Shown here piece after piece: positions 16,945 through 25,034 of a stretch of 39,508 bases of DNA. The notes below the pieces were generated by a model. That model searched no databases and was not told the DNA's origin. It saw only the letters and a program-made list of their open reading frames with translations. This stretch comes from Novosphingobium sp. 17-62-19 (GTDB lineage: Bacteria > Pseudomonadota > Alphaproteobacteria > Sphingomonadales > Sphingomonadaceae), in contig NZ_NCII01000017.1 of the NCBI RefSeq assembly GCF_002256775.1, positions 1-39,508 on the forward strand, read 5' to 3'. Numbering within the stretch: the stretch's first letter is position 1; each line of letters starts with the position of its first letter. A program made the translations under genes and the position numbers.

Positions 16945-17627
16945 TCCCCTCTCGTCAGCCGGTATCCCGCGCCCCAGATGGTTTCCAGCGCGGGCGTGGC
17001 AAAGCCATCCTCCAGCTTGCGCCGCAGCCGCCCGATATTCACATCCACCACGTTGGTCTGCGGATCGAAGTTCATGTTCCACACATCGCGCAACAGCATT
17101 TCACGCGTCACCGTTTCGCCCGCATTCTCCATGAAATAGCGGAACAGCGCAAATTCGCGTGGGGACAGGGGAATGTGTTTGCCTCCACGGAACCCGGTGC
17201 GCGCCTTAACATGGCATTCGAACGCGCCGTAGATGATCACCGCGCCGTGGACCGCGCCCGCCGCGCGCCGGTGCAAAGCCCGCACCCGCGCTACCAGTTC
17301 CTGCGGCTCGTATGGCTTGGCCAGATAATCATCCACCCCGGCATCCAGACCCTCGATCCGGTTCTCGCTGCGTCCCAGTGCGCTCAGCATCAGTACCGGC
17401 GTGCCCACGCCCGCCGCGCGCAGCCGCGATACGATGGTCAAGCCATCAAGGTCGGGCAGCATCCGGTCAAGGATGATCACGTCGAACGGTTCGGCCCCGG
17501 CCCGTTGCAAACCGGCAGTGCCCGTTTGCTCCCACGCCAGCCGGTCCCCATCGGCGCAGACCAGCGCCTGCACCGCGCCTGCCGCACGCGGATCGTCCTC
17601 TACATAGAGGATGTTCAGATTGCCCAT
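16941..17627 (-). CDS. OmpR/PhoB-family response regulator
   Basis: A 228-residue response regulator. The receiver domain (about 1-120) has the acidic pair Asp11-Asp12 (YVEDDP), the phosphorylated Asp54 (VIILDRMLPDLDG) and Lys104 (YLAKPYEP). The C-terminal winged helix is about 130-225 (LSPREFALFRYFMENAGETV, NVVDVNIGRLRRKLE, ETIWGAGYRL). It is the first gene of a three-gene minus-strand operon with the kinase and a lipoprotein, all joined by ATGA overlaps. Confidence 0.93.
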   Translation of the reverse strand: MGNLNILYVEDDPRAAGAVQALVCADGDRLAWEQTGTAGLQRAGAEPFDVIILDRMLPDLDGLTIVSRLRAAGVGTPVLMLSALGRSENRIEGLDAGVDDYLAKPYEPQELVARVRALHRRAAGAVHGAVIIYGAFECHVKARTGFRGGKHIPLSPREFALFRYFMENAGETVTREMLLRDVWNMNFDPQTNVVDVNIGRLRRKLEDGFATPALETIWGAGYRLTRGE

Positions 17628-17666
17628 CAGCCTCGCACCCCGGCGTGATCCATTCCGCAGACCAGT

Positions 17667-17697
17667 CCGTCCGACGTGATCTATTCACGCCGGACGG
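17667..17697 (-). terminator. Stem-loop between the CsgG-like gene and the two-component operon
   Basis: CCGTCCGACGTG (17667-17678) pairs with CACGCCGGACGG (17686-17697) with one mismatch around a 7-nt loop. It lies 33 bp after the stop of the minus-strand CsgG-like gene and just before the response regulator gene. No T-tract is present, so it is a possible terminator only. Confidence 0.42.
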
Positions 17698-17729
17698 TGG
17701 TCTTGCAACAGCTCAGTTTCGTTTGAAAA

Positions 17730-18635
17730 TCAGCGCATGTCCTCAACCGAGACCCAGCCTTTTGTGCCGAAGCTGTCACTGACCTCGATCAAAAGACCCG
17801 TGCGCTTGCCGGTGGGGGTGAGAGCGGTTCCGGCGCGCACGGTGCGGAGCGTTGCAGACTTGGTATCGGCCGCAGCGAACATCTTGGTGTCGATGGCGGT
17901 AACGGCCGAAGCCGATGCGGCAGGCGCAGCAGGAGCGGCTGCCGGAACCATCGAGGCCAGCGCCGGGCCTTGCGCCGAAACGCCATTGAACGCCTTGACG
18001 AAGGCCTCGATCAGCATCTGCCCATCCTTGCTCCCGGCATAGGCCGCGCCGGTCGCGCCATTGGCCACAGCGCCGATCGTGCCGCCAGCGTTGCCGAACG
18101 AGATCGAGGTCTTTTTCACCTCGCCCGAACCCTGCGCCACGGTCTGCCCGCTGGCCGGGCTGATCAGGCGGATGCCTGCGGCCACGACCTTTTTCTTGCC
18201 GCCAAAGCCACCGAACATGCCCAGCATTGCCCCGCCGCCGGGCAGGCCGCGCATCAATCCGCTGGCCGCGCCTGATCGGACAAGGCCTTCCATCGCCACG
18301 CCCTTGGCGGTCTCGATGGACTTGTCGACCTCTTCCTTGTCGCCTGCAATCACGTTCATCAGAAAGGTGGCAGGCTTGCCGCTGGCCGGATCATGCAGGG
18401 TAAAGCACCCGGATTCGCGCGCCATCGCGGCAATCAATTCACGCGGAGAGCTAAGGCCATATTTGGTCCACCCCTGCGTATCGCCATCCACCAGCGCAAC
18501 CGACCCGATGGCCTTGTCGCACTTGTTCAGCGAAACCGGTGGTTCCTTGTCAGCCGCTTGGGCTGCAATCGGAAAACCGCCCAGCAAGCCTGCCGCAAGG
18601 GCGATTGATGCGATGAACCTTGTCTTGCGAAACAT
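17730..18635 (-). CDS. Exported CsgG-like protein with C-terminal SH3-like domain
   Basis: A 301-residue secreted or periplasmic protein. Signal peptide residues 1-28 (cleavage near AAQA-AD). The central part includes a glycine-rich stretch (GMFGGFGGKKK) and a segment like the CsgG/curli-assembly family (AAGIRLISPASGQTVAQGSGE and KDGQMLIEAFVKAFN). A proline-alanine linker follows. The last 55 residues (from MFAAADTKSATLRTVRAG to GTKGWVSVEDM) are a bacterial SH3 domain, usually a wall-binding module. The ATG at 18635 gives a clean signal peptide; an ATG at 18716 would add 27 residues of non-coding character. It lies downstream of the autotransporter gene on the same strand, so a cell-envelope role is likely. 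Confidence 0.65.
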   Translation of the reverse strand: MFRKTRFIASIALAAGLLGGFPIAAQAADKEPPVSLNKCDKAIGSVALVDGDTQGWTKYGLSSPRELIAAMARESGCFTLHDPASGKPATFLMNVIAGDKEEVDKSIETAKGVAMEGLVRSGAASGLMRGLPGGGAMLGMFGGFGGKKKVVAAGIRLISPASGQTVAQGSGEVKKTSISFGNAGGTIGAVANGATGAAYAGSKDGQMLIEAFVKAFNGVSAQGPALASMVPAAAPAAPAASASAVTAIDTKMFAAADTKSATLRTVRAGTALTPTGKRTGLLIEVSDSFGTKGWVSVEDMR

Positions 18636-18726
18636 GACCGACACCCCTCGATAAACCTGCCGCATCGTGTTGGCGGCTACGGGGTGACAATGCGCTCGTG
18701 CGGGACTGACTCCCACACAACAGTCC

Positions 18727-18742
18727 TGTCATGGCCATGACA
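18727..18742. promoter_or_regulatory. 16-bp perfect palindrome upstream of the CsgG-like gene
   Basis: TGTCATGGCCATGACA is a perfect 16-bp palindrome, 92 bp upstream of the CsgG-like start at 18635 and 48 bp beyond the autotransporter stop at 18790. The position fits an operator for a dimeric regulator. The regulator is not identifiable. Confidence 0.4.
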
Positions 18743-18756
18743 ATGGCTGTTAGAAT

Positions 18757-18784
18757 TGCGGGGGCAGCACCGGCCACCCCCGCA
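18757..18784 (-). terminator. Stem-loop after the autotransporter gene
   Basis: TGCGGGGG (18757-18764) and CCCCCGCA (18777-18784) form an 8-bp GC-rich stem with a 12-nt loop. It begins 5 bp after the autotransporter stop on the minus strand. It is followed only by AATTCT, not a full T-tract. Confidence 0.5.
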
Positions 18785-18789
18785 TCTCA

Positions 18790-21700
18790 TCAAAACGCGA
18801 TGCTCAGCGATCCGCGCACCGAATAGTCCACGGTGCCCTGGATCTGTTCGGCCCCGCCTGCCAGCTGCCAGGTGTAGTCCATGCCGCCCAGCAGAACGCG
18901 CGCTTCGGCGGTCCAGCCAGATTGCATGGCATCGGGTGTCAGTCGGAACTGGTCGCCATCTTCAAAGTTCGCCACCGTATCGCCCAGCTTCCCGGCCAGC
19001 CGCGAACGATAGCCGCCTTCCAGTTCGACCGTCAGCGGGCGGGCGTCGGGGGTGATGTCGCCCGCGCTCCACGATGCGGTCATGCTTCCGGTGCCGGTCA
19101 GCACGCTCGACGTGCGCTTGGCTACTTCCAGATAGATCGCGTCCGATCCGCTTTCGGTATAGCCGTTCTCGCTCAGGCGGAAGTAATCGAACTTGGCCAT
19201 CGGGCGCAGCGAAAGCCCGCTGCCCAGATCCAGCTTGTAGGATGCGCCGCCCTGTCCGCCCGCGGTCCAGCCCTTCCAGCTGCCATTGGCCGCATAGGAC
19301 AGCGCAGCACCATTCACCGCACCGGTGAAGTTGCGTGTGGAACTGAGCGAGACGCGCCCGACCGATGCCTTGGCATAGGCATAGAACGGTCCGCTCGCCA
19401 TGCGCCAGAATGCGCCCAGCTCATAGTTGCTGGCGTCGGTGGTCTGGAAATCGCCAGTCGCAATATCGCCCTTGGTATAGGCGAACGACAGGCCCAGATT
19501 GCCGATCCCGGTGTGCCGTTCAAAGCCAGTGGAAATGCCCCACCCCGATACCTTGAAGCCCGCGGTGCCGGTCTCGTCCTTGCTGCCCCGAAAGTACATC
19601 GGCTCCAGCCAGCCGCCCGCATTGCTGATGCTGAACAATGAACTGTCATCCATCAGGTGCCGCGATGCCAGACGTGCGCTGCGGGTGACAAAGTCGAACA
19701 CGCCGCCTGCGTAATCAGGCAACAACTGATCGAACTGGCCTTGCAATCCGGCCACATTTTCGACCTGCAACAGGCTGCTGCCAAGGAATTCCGTGGCCGT
19801 CGCCTGCGCATAGATTGCTTCATATGCCGCCGATTGCGGTGCCGTCAGCCCCAGTTCCTGCGCGGTCTTGCGCGATACGTCGAGCACCAGCGTCTCGCCC
19901 ACCACGCTCACATCGCCGTTGAACAGCACCGGCAGTTCGGTGGTCGTGGCATCGAACGTGGGCGTGCCTTCCAGCGACCCAGCGGTCAGGATGGTATAGC
20001 TGCCCTCGGCCTTCTCCAGTGACGAGATCGTGGCCGAAACCTTCGATCCGCTGGCGAAAGTGGCCGTGTTCACCACAATCTGCGAAGCGGTGCCTTTCTC
20101 GCCGTCGATATAGACATTCAGCGCGCCGCCCGAATTCACCGTAAGGCTGTCAAAGCTCAGCGTCGCGGCCGAACCTGCGCCAAAACTGCCGCCGTTGACG
20201 ATCACGTCAAGGTTGCCCGCATTGCTCACAGTGCCGGTAAAGCGAGACGTTCCCCCCAGTGTCAGCGTGCCCAGATTGCCTGCAAGGTCCACATTGCCTT
20301 CGAAGAACGAAGTGCCCGCCATGCCCATGGTGGCGGTGCCAGCACCAAAGTTGATGTCCCCGCGATAGCCGCTGTCGCCCGAAAGCAGCACGGAATCGTT
20401 GCCCGCACCCAGAAAGCTGTCGCCGATGATCCGCCCGGTGGCAACGTCGAGCACATCGTTGCCGCTGCCGGTGTGGATGTCGCCGGTGATCGCGGCATAG
20501 ATCGTCGGATTGCTGGCGTCATAGCCCGCTGCCGCCTGCTCGGCGGTCTGTGCGGCCTTGTCGATGTCGTTGAGGTACTGCTTTATCGTTACGCCGGCCG
20601 TGTTGGCAGTGGCGTCGATGGCGCGCAGATCGTCACCGCTCGATCCGGTAACGGTGATGAAGCCGGTGTTGTTGATCGTGCCAAGCGTGCCCGATTTGTC
20701 ATGGATGGCATAAGCCGCGCCTTCGCCCGGTGACGAAATTACGGCGCGAATCGTCCCGCTGTTCGAAAGGCTGGGCACAACAGAGCCCTGGTTGATCAGG
20801 ATCGCGGTCGCGCGTTCGTCCACGGTGGTCGCGGTCACCGTTCCCGAAACGCCAATGCCATTGGCCATCGTCACTGCGCCACCCTGTCCGCCGATCACCA
20901 CGGCAAAGGCATCGGTGTTGCTGTAAACGCTGCTCGCCGTGATCGTGCCATCTATGCCTAGCGAGAACTCGCCATCGCGCGCCTTGACCTTGCCGATGAC
21001 GATGTCGTTCGCTCCGCCCACCAGCAGCGCAGGGCTGTTGCCGACTGACGAGATCGCGCCGATGGCTTCCGAAGCATCGGCAACCCCGTCGCCATCCTCG
21101 TCGGTGCTTGTGCTGCTCCGGTCATAAGGTGGCGCATCCAACAGGATGCCGCCCGCAACACTGCCCGAAACCTCGACTGCCGCCTTGCCCGATCGCAGCG
21201 CCGTGCGCGAAAGCGCCTGCGTGGTGCCGCCATCCGTGGTGTAGGACGATGCTTGCGCCACCGTGCCCTGTATCCGCACAGTGCCGCCCACATTTCCGCC
21301 GACCACCACAGCCTGTGCGCCTTCGCCCACCACGCTGACCGTGCCTTCAACGGTCACGTTGCCGGTCACGCCCTTGGTGGCAATGCCTATGCTGTTGTCG
21401 CCGATCACGTTGATCGTGCCGGTGTTCGAAACATTGCCGACAAGGTCGGACTTCACCGCGATGCCGCCTGAATTGAGGCCATCGACCTTGATCGTGCCGC
21501 TGTTGGTGATCGATCCCGTCGTCGTCGCGCCGCTGCCGACAAGGATGCCATATCGGTTGGATGCCGAAGCGATAGGGCCGTCGGCAATGCCGTTGCTGTC
21601 GGTATCGGCGGCGGTGAACGTCTCGGTAACGGTGATCGTTCCGGCATTGCTGATCGTGGTGCTGCGGCCCGGTTCAACCACAATTCCGGCGTCCCCGGTC

Positions 21701-21966
21701 TTGCCGCCGGTATTGGTGATCGCGCCGCCCGAAGCCACCGTCACGGTGTTGTTCGAATCCACCGTCGCCGCCGTTCCGCCATTGGCCAGAAGGATCGTGC
21801 CGCCGCTGGCGATGGTCACATTCCCTGCGGTCGATGTCCTGACCGGCGTGGTCTGGCTGGTGCTGATGGTCGTATCCGCCAGCGCCGCCTGCGGCACCAG
21901 CAGGGCGAGCGCGGCAGGCGCTCCAGCCAGCGTGGCAAGGAAAGTGGTGCTGCGAAGATGGTCCAT
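18790..21966 (-). CDS. Autotransporter with C-terminal outer-membrane beta-barrel
   Basis: A 1058-residue type V secretion protein. The signal peptide is residues about 1-31 (MDHLRSTTFLATLAGAPAAL, cleavage near ALA-DT). The passenger (about 32-760) is a repetitive beta-helix with many short G-N-V/I-x-N-S-G-T-I type units (SNAGTITV, TNSGTIKV, SNTGTINV) and a calcium-loop-like DEDGDGVAD. The C-terminal 270-280 residues form the autotransporter barrel, with alternating strands and a terminal aromatic (GSLSIAF). The ATG at 21966 follows GAGGGG and is preferred over one 15 bp upstream. The function of the passenger is unknown; adhesion or surface display is the family norm. It is divergent from an ECF sigma factor gene. 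Confidence 0.88.
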   Translation of the reverse strand: MDHLRSTTFLATLAGAPAALALLVPQAALADTTISTSQTTPVRTSTAGNVTIASGGTILLANGGTAATVDSNNTVTVASGGAITNTGGKTGDAGIVVEPGRSTTISNAGTITVTETFTAADTDSNGIADGPIASASNRYGILVGSGATTTGSITNSGTIKVDGLNSGGIAVKSDLVGNVSNTGTINVIGDNSIGIATKGVTGNVTVEGTVSVVGEGAQAVVVGGNVGGTVRIQGTVAQASSYTTDGGTTQALSRTALRSGKAAVEVSGSVAGGILLDAPPYDRSSTSTDEDGDGVADASEAIGAISSVGNSPALLVGGANDIVIGKVKARDGEFSLGIDGTITASSVYSNTDAFAVVIGGQGGAVTMANGIGVSGTVTATTVDERATAILINQGSVVPSLSNSGTIRAVISSPGEGAAYAIHDKSGTLGTINNTGFITVTGSSGDDLRAIDATANTAGVTIKQYLNDIDKAAQTAEQAAAGYDASNPTIYAAITGDIHTGSGNDVLDVATGRIIGDSFLGAGNDSVLLSGDSGYRGDINFGAGTATMGMAGTSFFEGNVDLAGNLGTLTLGGTSRFTGTVSNAGNLDVIVNGGSFGAGSAATLSFDSLTVNSGGALNVYIDGEKGTASQIVVNTATFASGSKVSATISSLEKAEGSYTILTAGSLEGTPTFDATTTELPVLFNGDVSVVGETLVLDVSRKTAQELGLTAPQSAAYEAIYAQATATEFLGSSLLQVENVAGLQGQFDQLLPDYAGGVFDFVTRSARLASRHLMDDSSLFSISNAGGWLEPMYFRGSKDETGTAGFKVSGWGISTGFERHTGIGNLGLSFAYTKGDIATGDFQTTDASNYELGAFWRMASGPFYAYAKASVGRVSLSSTRNFTGAVNGAALSYAANGSWKGWTAGGQGGASYKLDLGSGLSLRPMAKFDYFRLSENGYTESGSDAIYLEVAKRTSSVLTGTGSMTASWSAGDITPDARPLTVELEGGYRSRLAGKLGDTVANFEDGDQFRLTPDAMQSGWTAEARVLLGGMDYTWQLAGGAEQIQGTVDYSVRGSLSIAF

Positions 21967-22269
21967 AAACCCCTCATCCATTCAGGAAAAGCTGGCCCAC
22001 GCCGGGGTGCGGTCGGCGCGGGCCATTCAGTGTGCGACCCGCAAAAGGACTCTTGCGGGGTGTTCGACAGGTTGGAGGTGGTCCGGCTGTGCGCCGGTAG
22101 TCCGGCCTCCGCAGCGTCTAACGGGGGTTCGGGCGCAACCCTTCGCCAGCATTGCGAAAATTCCTGGAAGCGGCGCAAATGGTTCCCGTAAATCCGTCGT
22201 TCACGTGGGAACCGGCAGGCAACTCCGCGCAGCCCGCAAAAAGGCATTGGTGCAAAACGGCAGGTTTCC
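21967..22269. other. Divergent regulatory region between autotransporter and ECF sigma gene
   Basis: About 300 bp with no credible gene. It must hold the promoters for both the autotransporter (minus) and the sigma factor (plus). One stem-loop, CCCGCAA (22038-22044) pairing with TTGCGGG (22053-22059), would lie in the 5' leader of the autotransporter message. A GGAAC box at 22208-22212 resembles a stress-type -35, but no matching -10 at the right spacing was found. Confidence 0.4.
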
Positions 22270-22917
22270 TTGACGTTCTACGGCGACGTTCGATCAGAAG
22301 TTTTGGCGGGCGATGATGGCCTGCTGGAATCGGCTGACCCGATCCACCGCAAAGCGCTCGACGACGCAGCGCTGATGCGCGAAGTGGCCACGGGCTCGGT
22401 CGAAGCCTTCTCGATCCTCGTTGAACGCCATTCGCCCGCGCTCTATCGCGTCGCCATGCGCATGTTGTCCGATGCGGCAGAGGCCGAGGACGTGACGCAG
22501 GACTGCTTCACGCGCCTGTGGCAAAACGCGCCGCGCTGGCAGCCGAGCGGGGCCGGCTTGGTCGGCTGGCTCCACCGCGTCACGATGAACCTGTGCTTCG
22601 ATCGCAAGCGCCGCTTCCGTGTGGTGACAGTCGATGAACTTCCCGATCCGGCGGACGATACGCCGCTGGCCGACCGGCGAATCGAGGCAGAGCAAGCGTC
22701 GGAGGCGGTAGGCGCAGCACTGGCCGACTTGCCGGAGCGCTATCGTGCCGCGCTAGTGCTCTGTTATTACGAAGGTTTTTCAAACGCCCTTGCAGCGCAG
22801 GTGCTTGATCTCAATATCAAGGCCATGGAATCGCTTCTGTTCAGAGCGCGTCGGCAGATGCGTGGGCTTCTTGAGGCGCGCGATGTTTCGTACGCCGATC
22901 TTGAGGCGCAGGCCTGA
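22270..22917 (+). CDS. ECF-type RNA polymerase sigma factor
   Basis: A 215-residue sigma-70 family protein of the extracytoplasmic-function group. Region 2 is about residues 50-110 (SILVERHSPALYRVAMRML, DVTQDCFTRLWQ, with the -10 reading helix before NLCFDRKRR). Region 4 is about 150-205 (LADLPERYRAALVLCYYEGFSNALAAQVL and MESLLFRARRQMR). No ATG lies between the in-frame stop at 22189-22191 and residue 36, so the start is the TTG at 22270, preceded by GGCAGG, or the internal ATG at residue 36. The stop overlaps the next gene (TGATG). Divergent to the autotransporter, which may be its target (inference). Confidence 0.85.
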   Translation: MTFYGDVRSEVLAGDDGLLESADPIHRKALDDAALMREVATGSVEAFSILVERHSPALYRVAMRMLSDAAEAEDVTQDCFTRLWQNAPRWQPSGAGLVGWLHRVTMNLCFDRKRRFRVVTVDELPDPADDTPLADRRIEAEQASEAVGAALADLPERYRAALVLCYYEGFSNALAAQVLDLNIKAMESLLFRARRQMRGLLEARDVSYADLEAQA

Positions 22918-23702
22918 TGGCGCGCAAGGTTCCCGCCTCGCCCGCGCAGACCGAAGCCGCGCTCGATGCTGCCCTTGCCCGCGCCCCGCGTCCCGCGCTG
23001 CCGCCGGGCCTTGCCGCGCGGATCGTGGCGCAGGCCACTGCGCAGCCGCAGTTCGCGCCGGAGTCGGTCGCTCCGACCGCGCAGGTCGTGTCTTTCACTC
23101 CGGTAGCGGCGGTCCGCAAGCCTGCTCCACCGCGCAACCGGCGTCTGATTTTCGGCGGCGGCTTCGCTGCGCTGGCGGCGAGTCTGGTTGCGGTCGTGGT
23201 CATTGGTCAGCAGACCACCCCAGCCCCCAATCTGCCGAAAAGCGCAGAAATTGCTGTGAGTCCTGAAGTGCACCAAAATGCACCTAAAGCGCACCAAGCT
23301 GCACCAACCCCGCAACTGGCCGCCGCAACGCCCCCGTCCAGCGCCCCTGCGCGCACCGAAAAAGCCGTGGTGCAAATCGCGCCCGAAGCGCCGCAAATCG
23401 ATCCCGCTCCGGTGCAGATCGAAGCCCCCCAACTCGCCACTTCAGGAGAGCGCCCACCGCGCGATGTGGCAGGCCCGAATGTCGATCCATCACCCGCCCC
23501 CCGCGTGGTTCCCAACGGTGGGTTGATGGGGCCGCCCGCGCCGCAGCAGGGCTGGGCCTTCACCGGCGGCGCGCCGGGCAACACGACACTGCCAAGCGGC
23601 CAGTCTTTGCCGAGCCAGACCACCGGCACCATGCCGCCGCCATCGTGTCGCCCGGCGGGCATCCGTAACAGGCCTGTAAACCGCAGGAAAACCCGGCTAT
23701 AG
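22917..23702 (+). CDS. Probable membrane anti-sigma factor or regulator coupled to the ECF sigma
   Basis: A 261-residue protein that starts in the stop codon of the sigma gene. The N-terminal 75 residues are soluble, with an LDAALARAPRPALPPGLAARIV segment typical of proteins co-encoded with this sigma group. One membrane helix follows (about 77-97, RLIFGGGFAALAASLVAVVVIG), then a long proline/alanine/glutamine-rich region, presumably periplasmic. The topology fits a one-span anti-sigma factor that senses an envelope signal. No zinc-binding ZAS motif (HxxxCxxC) is seen, so the anti-sigma role is inferred from position and topology only. Confidence 0.6.
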   Translation: MARKVPASPAQTEAALDAALARAPRPALPPGLAARIVAQATAQPQFAPESVAPTAQVVSFTPVAAVRKPAPPRNRRLIFGGGFAALAASLVAVVVIGQQTTPAPNLPKSAEIAVSPEVHQNAPKAHQAAPTPQLAAATPPSSAPARTEKAVVQIAPEAPQIDPAPVQIEAPQLATSGERPPRDVAGPNVDPSPAPRVVPNGGLMGPPAPQQGWAFTGGAPGNTTLPSGQSLPSQTTGTMPPPSCRPAGIRNRPVNRRKTRL

Positions 23703-23710
23703 GCCCGGAA

Positions 23711-24208
23711 ATGCAACATAAACCCATCCTCGTGCTGACCACCGGCGGCACCATCGACAAAGCCTATTTCGACGCGCTGAGCGAATATCAGATCGTCGAA
23801 TCCGGCATCCCCGCGCTGATCGCGCAGGCGCGCGTGGCCCTGCCGTTCCGGGTGATGGAACTGATGCGCAAGGACAGCCTCGAACTCACCGACGCTGACC
23901 GCGCGCTGATCGCCGCCGCCGTGCGCGAGGCACCGGAAACCCGCGTCGTCATCACGCATGGCACTGATACCATGACAGAAACTGCCAAGGCGCTGGCCGA
24001 CATCCCCGGCAAGACGACGGTCCTCACCGGCGCACTTTCCCCCGCCCGCTTCGCCGAAACCGACGCCCCCTTCAACCTCGGCATGGCCTTCGCCACCGCG
24101 CAAGTCGCCGCGCCGGGCGTGTGGATCGCGATGAGCGGGCAGGTGTTTGATGGGTTGAAAGTGCGCAAGGACCGCGCGGCGGGGAAGTTTGTGGCTCTAA
24201 CTGATTAA
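23711..24208 (+). CDS. Compact asparaginase-domain protein
   Basis: A 165-residue protein equal to the N-terminal domain of bacterial L-asparaginases. The first catalytic motif TTGGTID (Thr11-Thr12 region) and the second, THGTDTMTETA (residues about 80-90, with the Thr-Asp pair), are both present. Full-length asparaginases have about 330 residues and complete the active site with a second domain. Single-domain versions like this are a known family of uncharacterised proteins, so activity on asparagine should not be assumed. The stop TAA shares bases with the opposite-strand fic remnant (24205-24208). Confidence 0.75.
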   Translation: MQHKPILVLTTGGTIDKAYFDALSEYQIVESGIPALIAQARVALPFRVMELMRKDSLELTDADRALIAAAVREAPETRVVITHGTDTMTETAKALADIPGKTTVLTGALSPARFAETDAPFNLGMAFATAQVAAPGVWIAMSGQVFDGLKVRKDRAAGKFVALTD

Positions 24209-24788
24209 TTATCGGAGAGTTGATCGTCCAGTAGTTGTGCAAGATATGCCTCAAGTTCGCTCACATCAAGATTCCCATTGTCCCACGCGCGATCGGCTGC
24301 TTGCAGTGCAAAGTAATATGGCTCTCTATTTTCTCTTATTCTTTCTGGAACAATTTTATTTCCTCGTAAAAGTCCTCCATATTTCGCGCAGAGTAAATAA
24401 TAGCAGACTGCACGAGATTTCCCTCGATAAATGGGTGAATCCAGTTGAGCCGCCAAAGGCCATAGGCAGCCATTTGCGTAGGAGATAGATTCTCCCAGTT
24501 CTCATGAATAAATGAGATAAACCTATCCATTAAGTCGGGAACATCTTTAAAATGCGGTGGAATATGATTTCCCACGTAGATAGGTTCTTCACGAAAACGA
24601 CCGCCAAATTGCGATATATTTGCTACCGCAACATGATTGAGAGCCCAGAGAACGTATTTATCTAATGAAAATGGCCCTTGTTTGACGCCAATTTCAACAC
24701 AATTCGCCAAAAGGTCGTATTGCCTAACTAAATTGCGTTCAAGCAATCGCGCGTAGAGTTCTGGATCTTGTTTTTCGAGTACAATCAT
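24205..24788 (-). pseudogene. Fic-domain (AMP-transferase type) gene broken in its catalytic motif
   Basis: From the ATG at 24788 the frame encodes a typical Fic fold (LDKYVLWALNHVAVANISQFGGRFREEPIYVG, then MAAYGLWRLNWIHPFIEGN). The family motif is HPFx[D/E]GNxRxxR. Here the frame is lost right after HPFIEGN (about 24414-24419) and the next residues are found one frame over as SRAVCYYLLCAKYGGLL. That second part continues to a normal C-terminus with the TAA at 24205-24207. Compared with the usual GNGRTxRAVCYYLL, about 10 bases are missing, taking the G-R-T codons. Both the frame and the catalytic arginine are lost, so the protein cannot be active as Fic. The region is clearly more AT-rich than its surroundings, which suggests acquisition. 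A 70-codon gene lies upstream in antitoxin position. Confidence 0.82.
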
Positions 24789-24790
24789 AC

Positions 24791-24816
24791 AAAAAATGCC
24801 CGGCTTTGGCCGGGCA
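24791..24816 (-). terminator. Rho-independent terminator between the antitoxin-like gene and fic
   Basis: On the minus strand, an 8-bp GC-rich stem (arms 24797-24804 and 24809-24816, TGCCCGGC/GCCGGGCA, loop of 4) is followed directly by six T residues (24796-24791). It starts 6 bp after the stop of the 70-codon gene, and the T-tract ends 2 bp before the fic ATG. This is the best intrinsic terminator in the window. Confidence 0.85.
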
Positions 24817-24821
24817 CTCCA

Positions 24822-25034
24822 CTATGCTACCTCTTTCAGGCGGAAGCTATTTATAGCGCGCACTGCAGAGTCTTTTGTGATGTATTCCGAGTCCGGCGCA
24901 TTTCCATACGCAAAGCTCGCCTTTTGTGCGTTGAATTCTTGATCTGTCAGTGGCTTGGTTAGGGCCGCTGCGATCTTTTGCGCGAGTTCGATGCGTGCCG
25001 GCGTCGGACCCAGCATGGGCTTCCGAGCTGCCAT
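24822..25034 (-). CDS. Small protein in Fic-antitoxin position
   Basis: A 70-residue basic protein (MAARKPMLGPTPARIELAQK...). It has an excellent ribosome site (AGAGGAG) 6-7 bases before the ATG. Small Fic antitoxins of the VbhA/FicA kind lie directly upstream of their toxin and carry an inhibitory [S/T]xxxE[G/N] motif. Here KASFAYGNAPDSE contains SFAYGN, which fits the spacing but lacks the glutamate, so the assignment rests mainly on gene order. It is separated from the broken fic gene by an intrinsic terminator. The frame itself is intact. Confidence 0.6.
   Translation of the reverse strand: MAARKPMLGPTPARIELAQKIAAALTKPLTDQEFNAQKASFAYGNAPDSEYITKDSAVRAINSFRLKEVA

Noticed and set aside
16114-17139. 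341-codon plus-strand frame inside the kinase and regulator genes
   Set aside because: Antisense to two proteins with full catalytic motifs; no ribosome site and no recognisable domain.
18790-21966. Internal repeats of the autotransporter as a possible CRISPR or tandem array
   Set aside because: The repeats are degenerate protein-level beta-helix turns in one open frame, not identical DNA repeats with spacers.
22208-22212. GGAAC as an EcfG-type -35 box before the sigma gene
   Set aside because: No CGTT-like -10 at 16-17 bp spacing.
21263-22273. 336-codon plus-strand frame across the autotransporter start
   Set aside because: Its Val/Pro/Thr-rich sequence mirrors the beta-helix repeats of the autotransporter on the other strand.
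23207-24103. 298-codon minus-strand frame across the anti-sigma-like and asparaginase genes
   Set aside because: Shadow of two plus-strand genes; Gly/Ala-rich and without homology.
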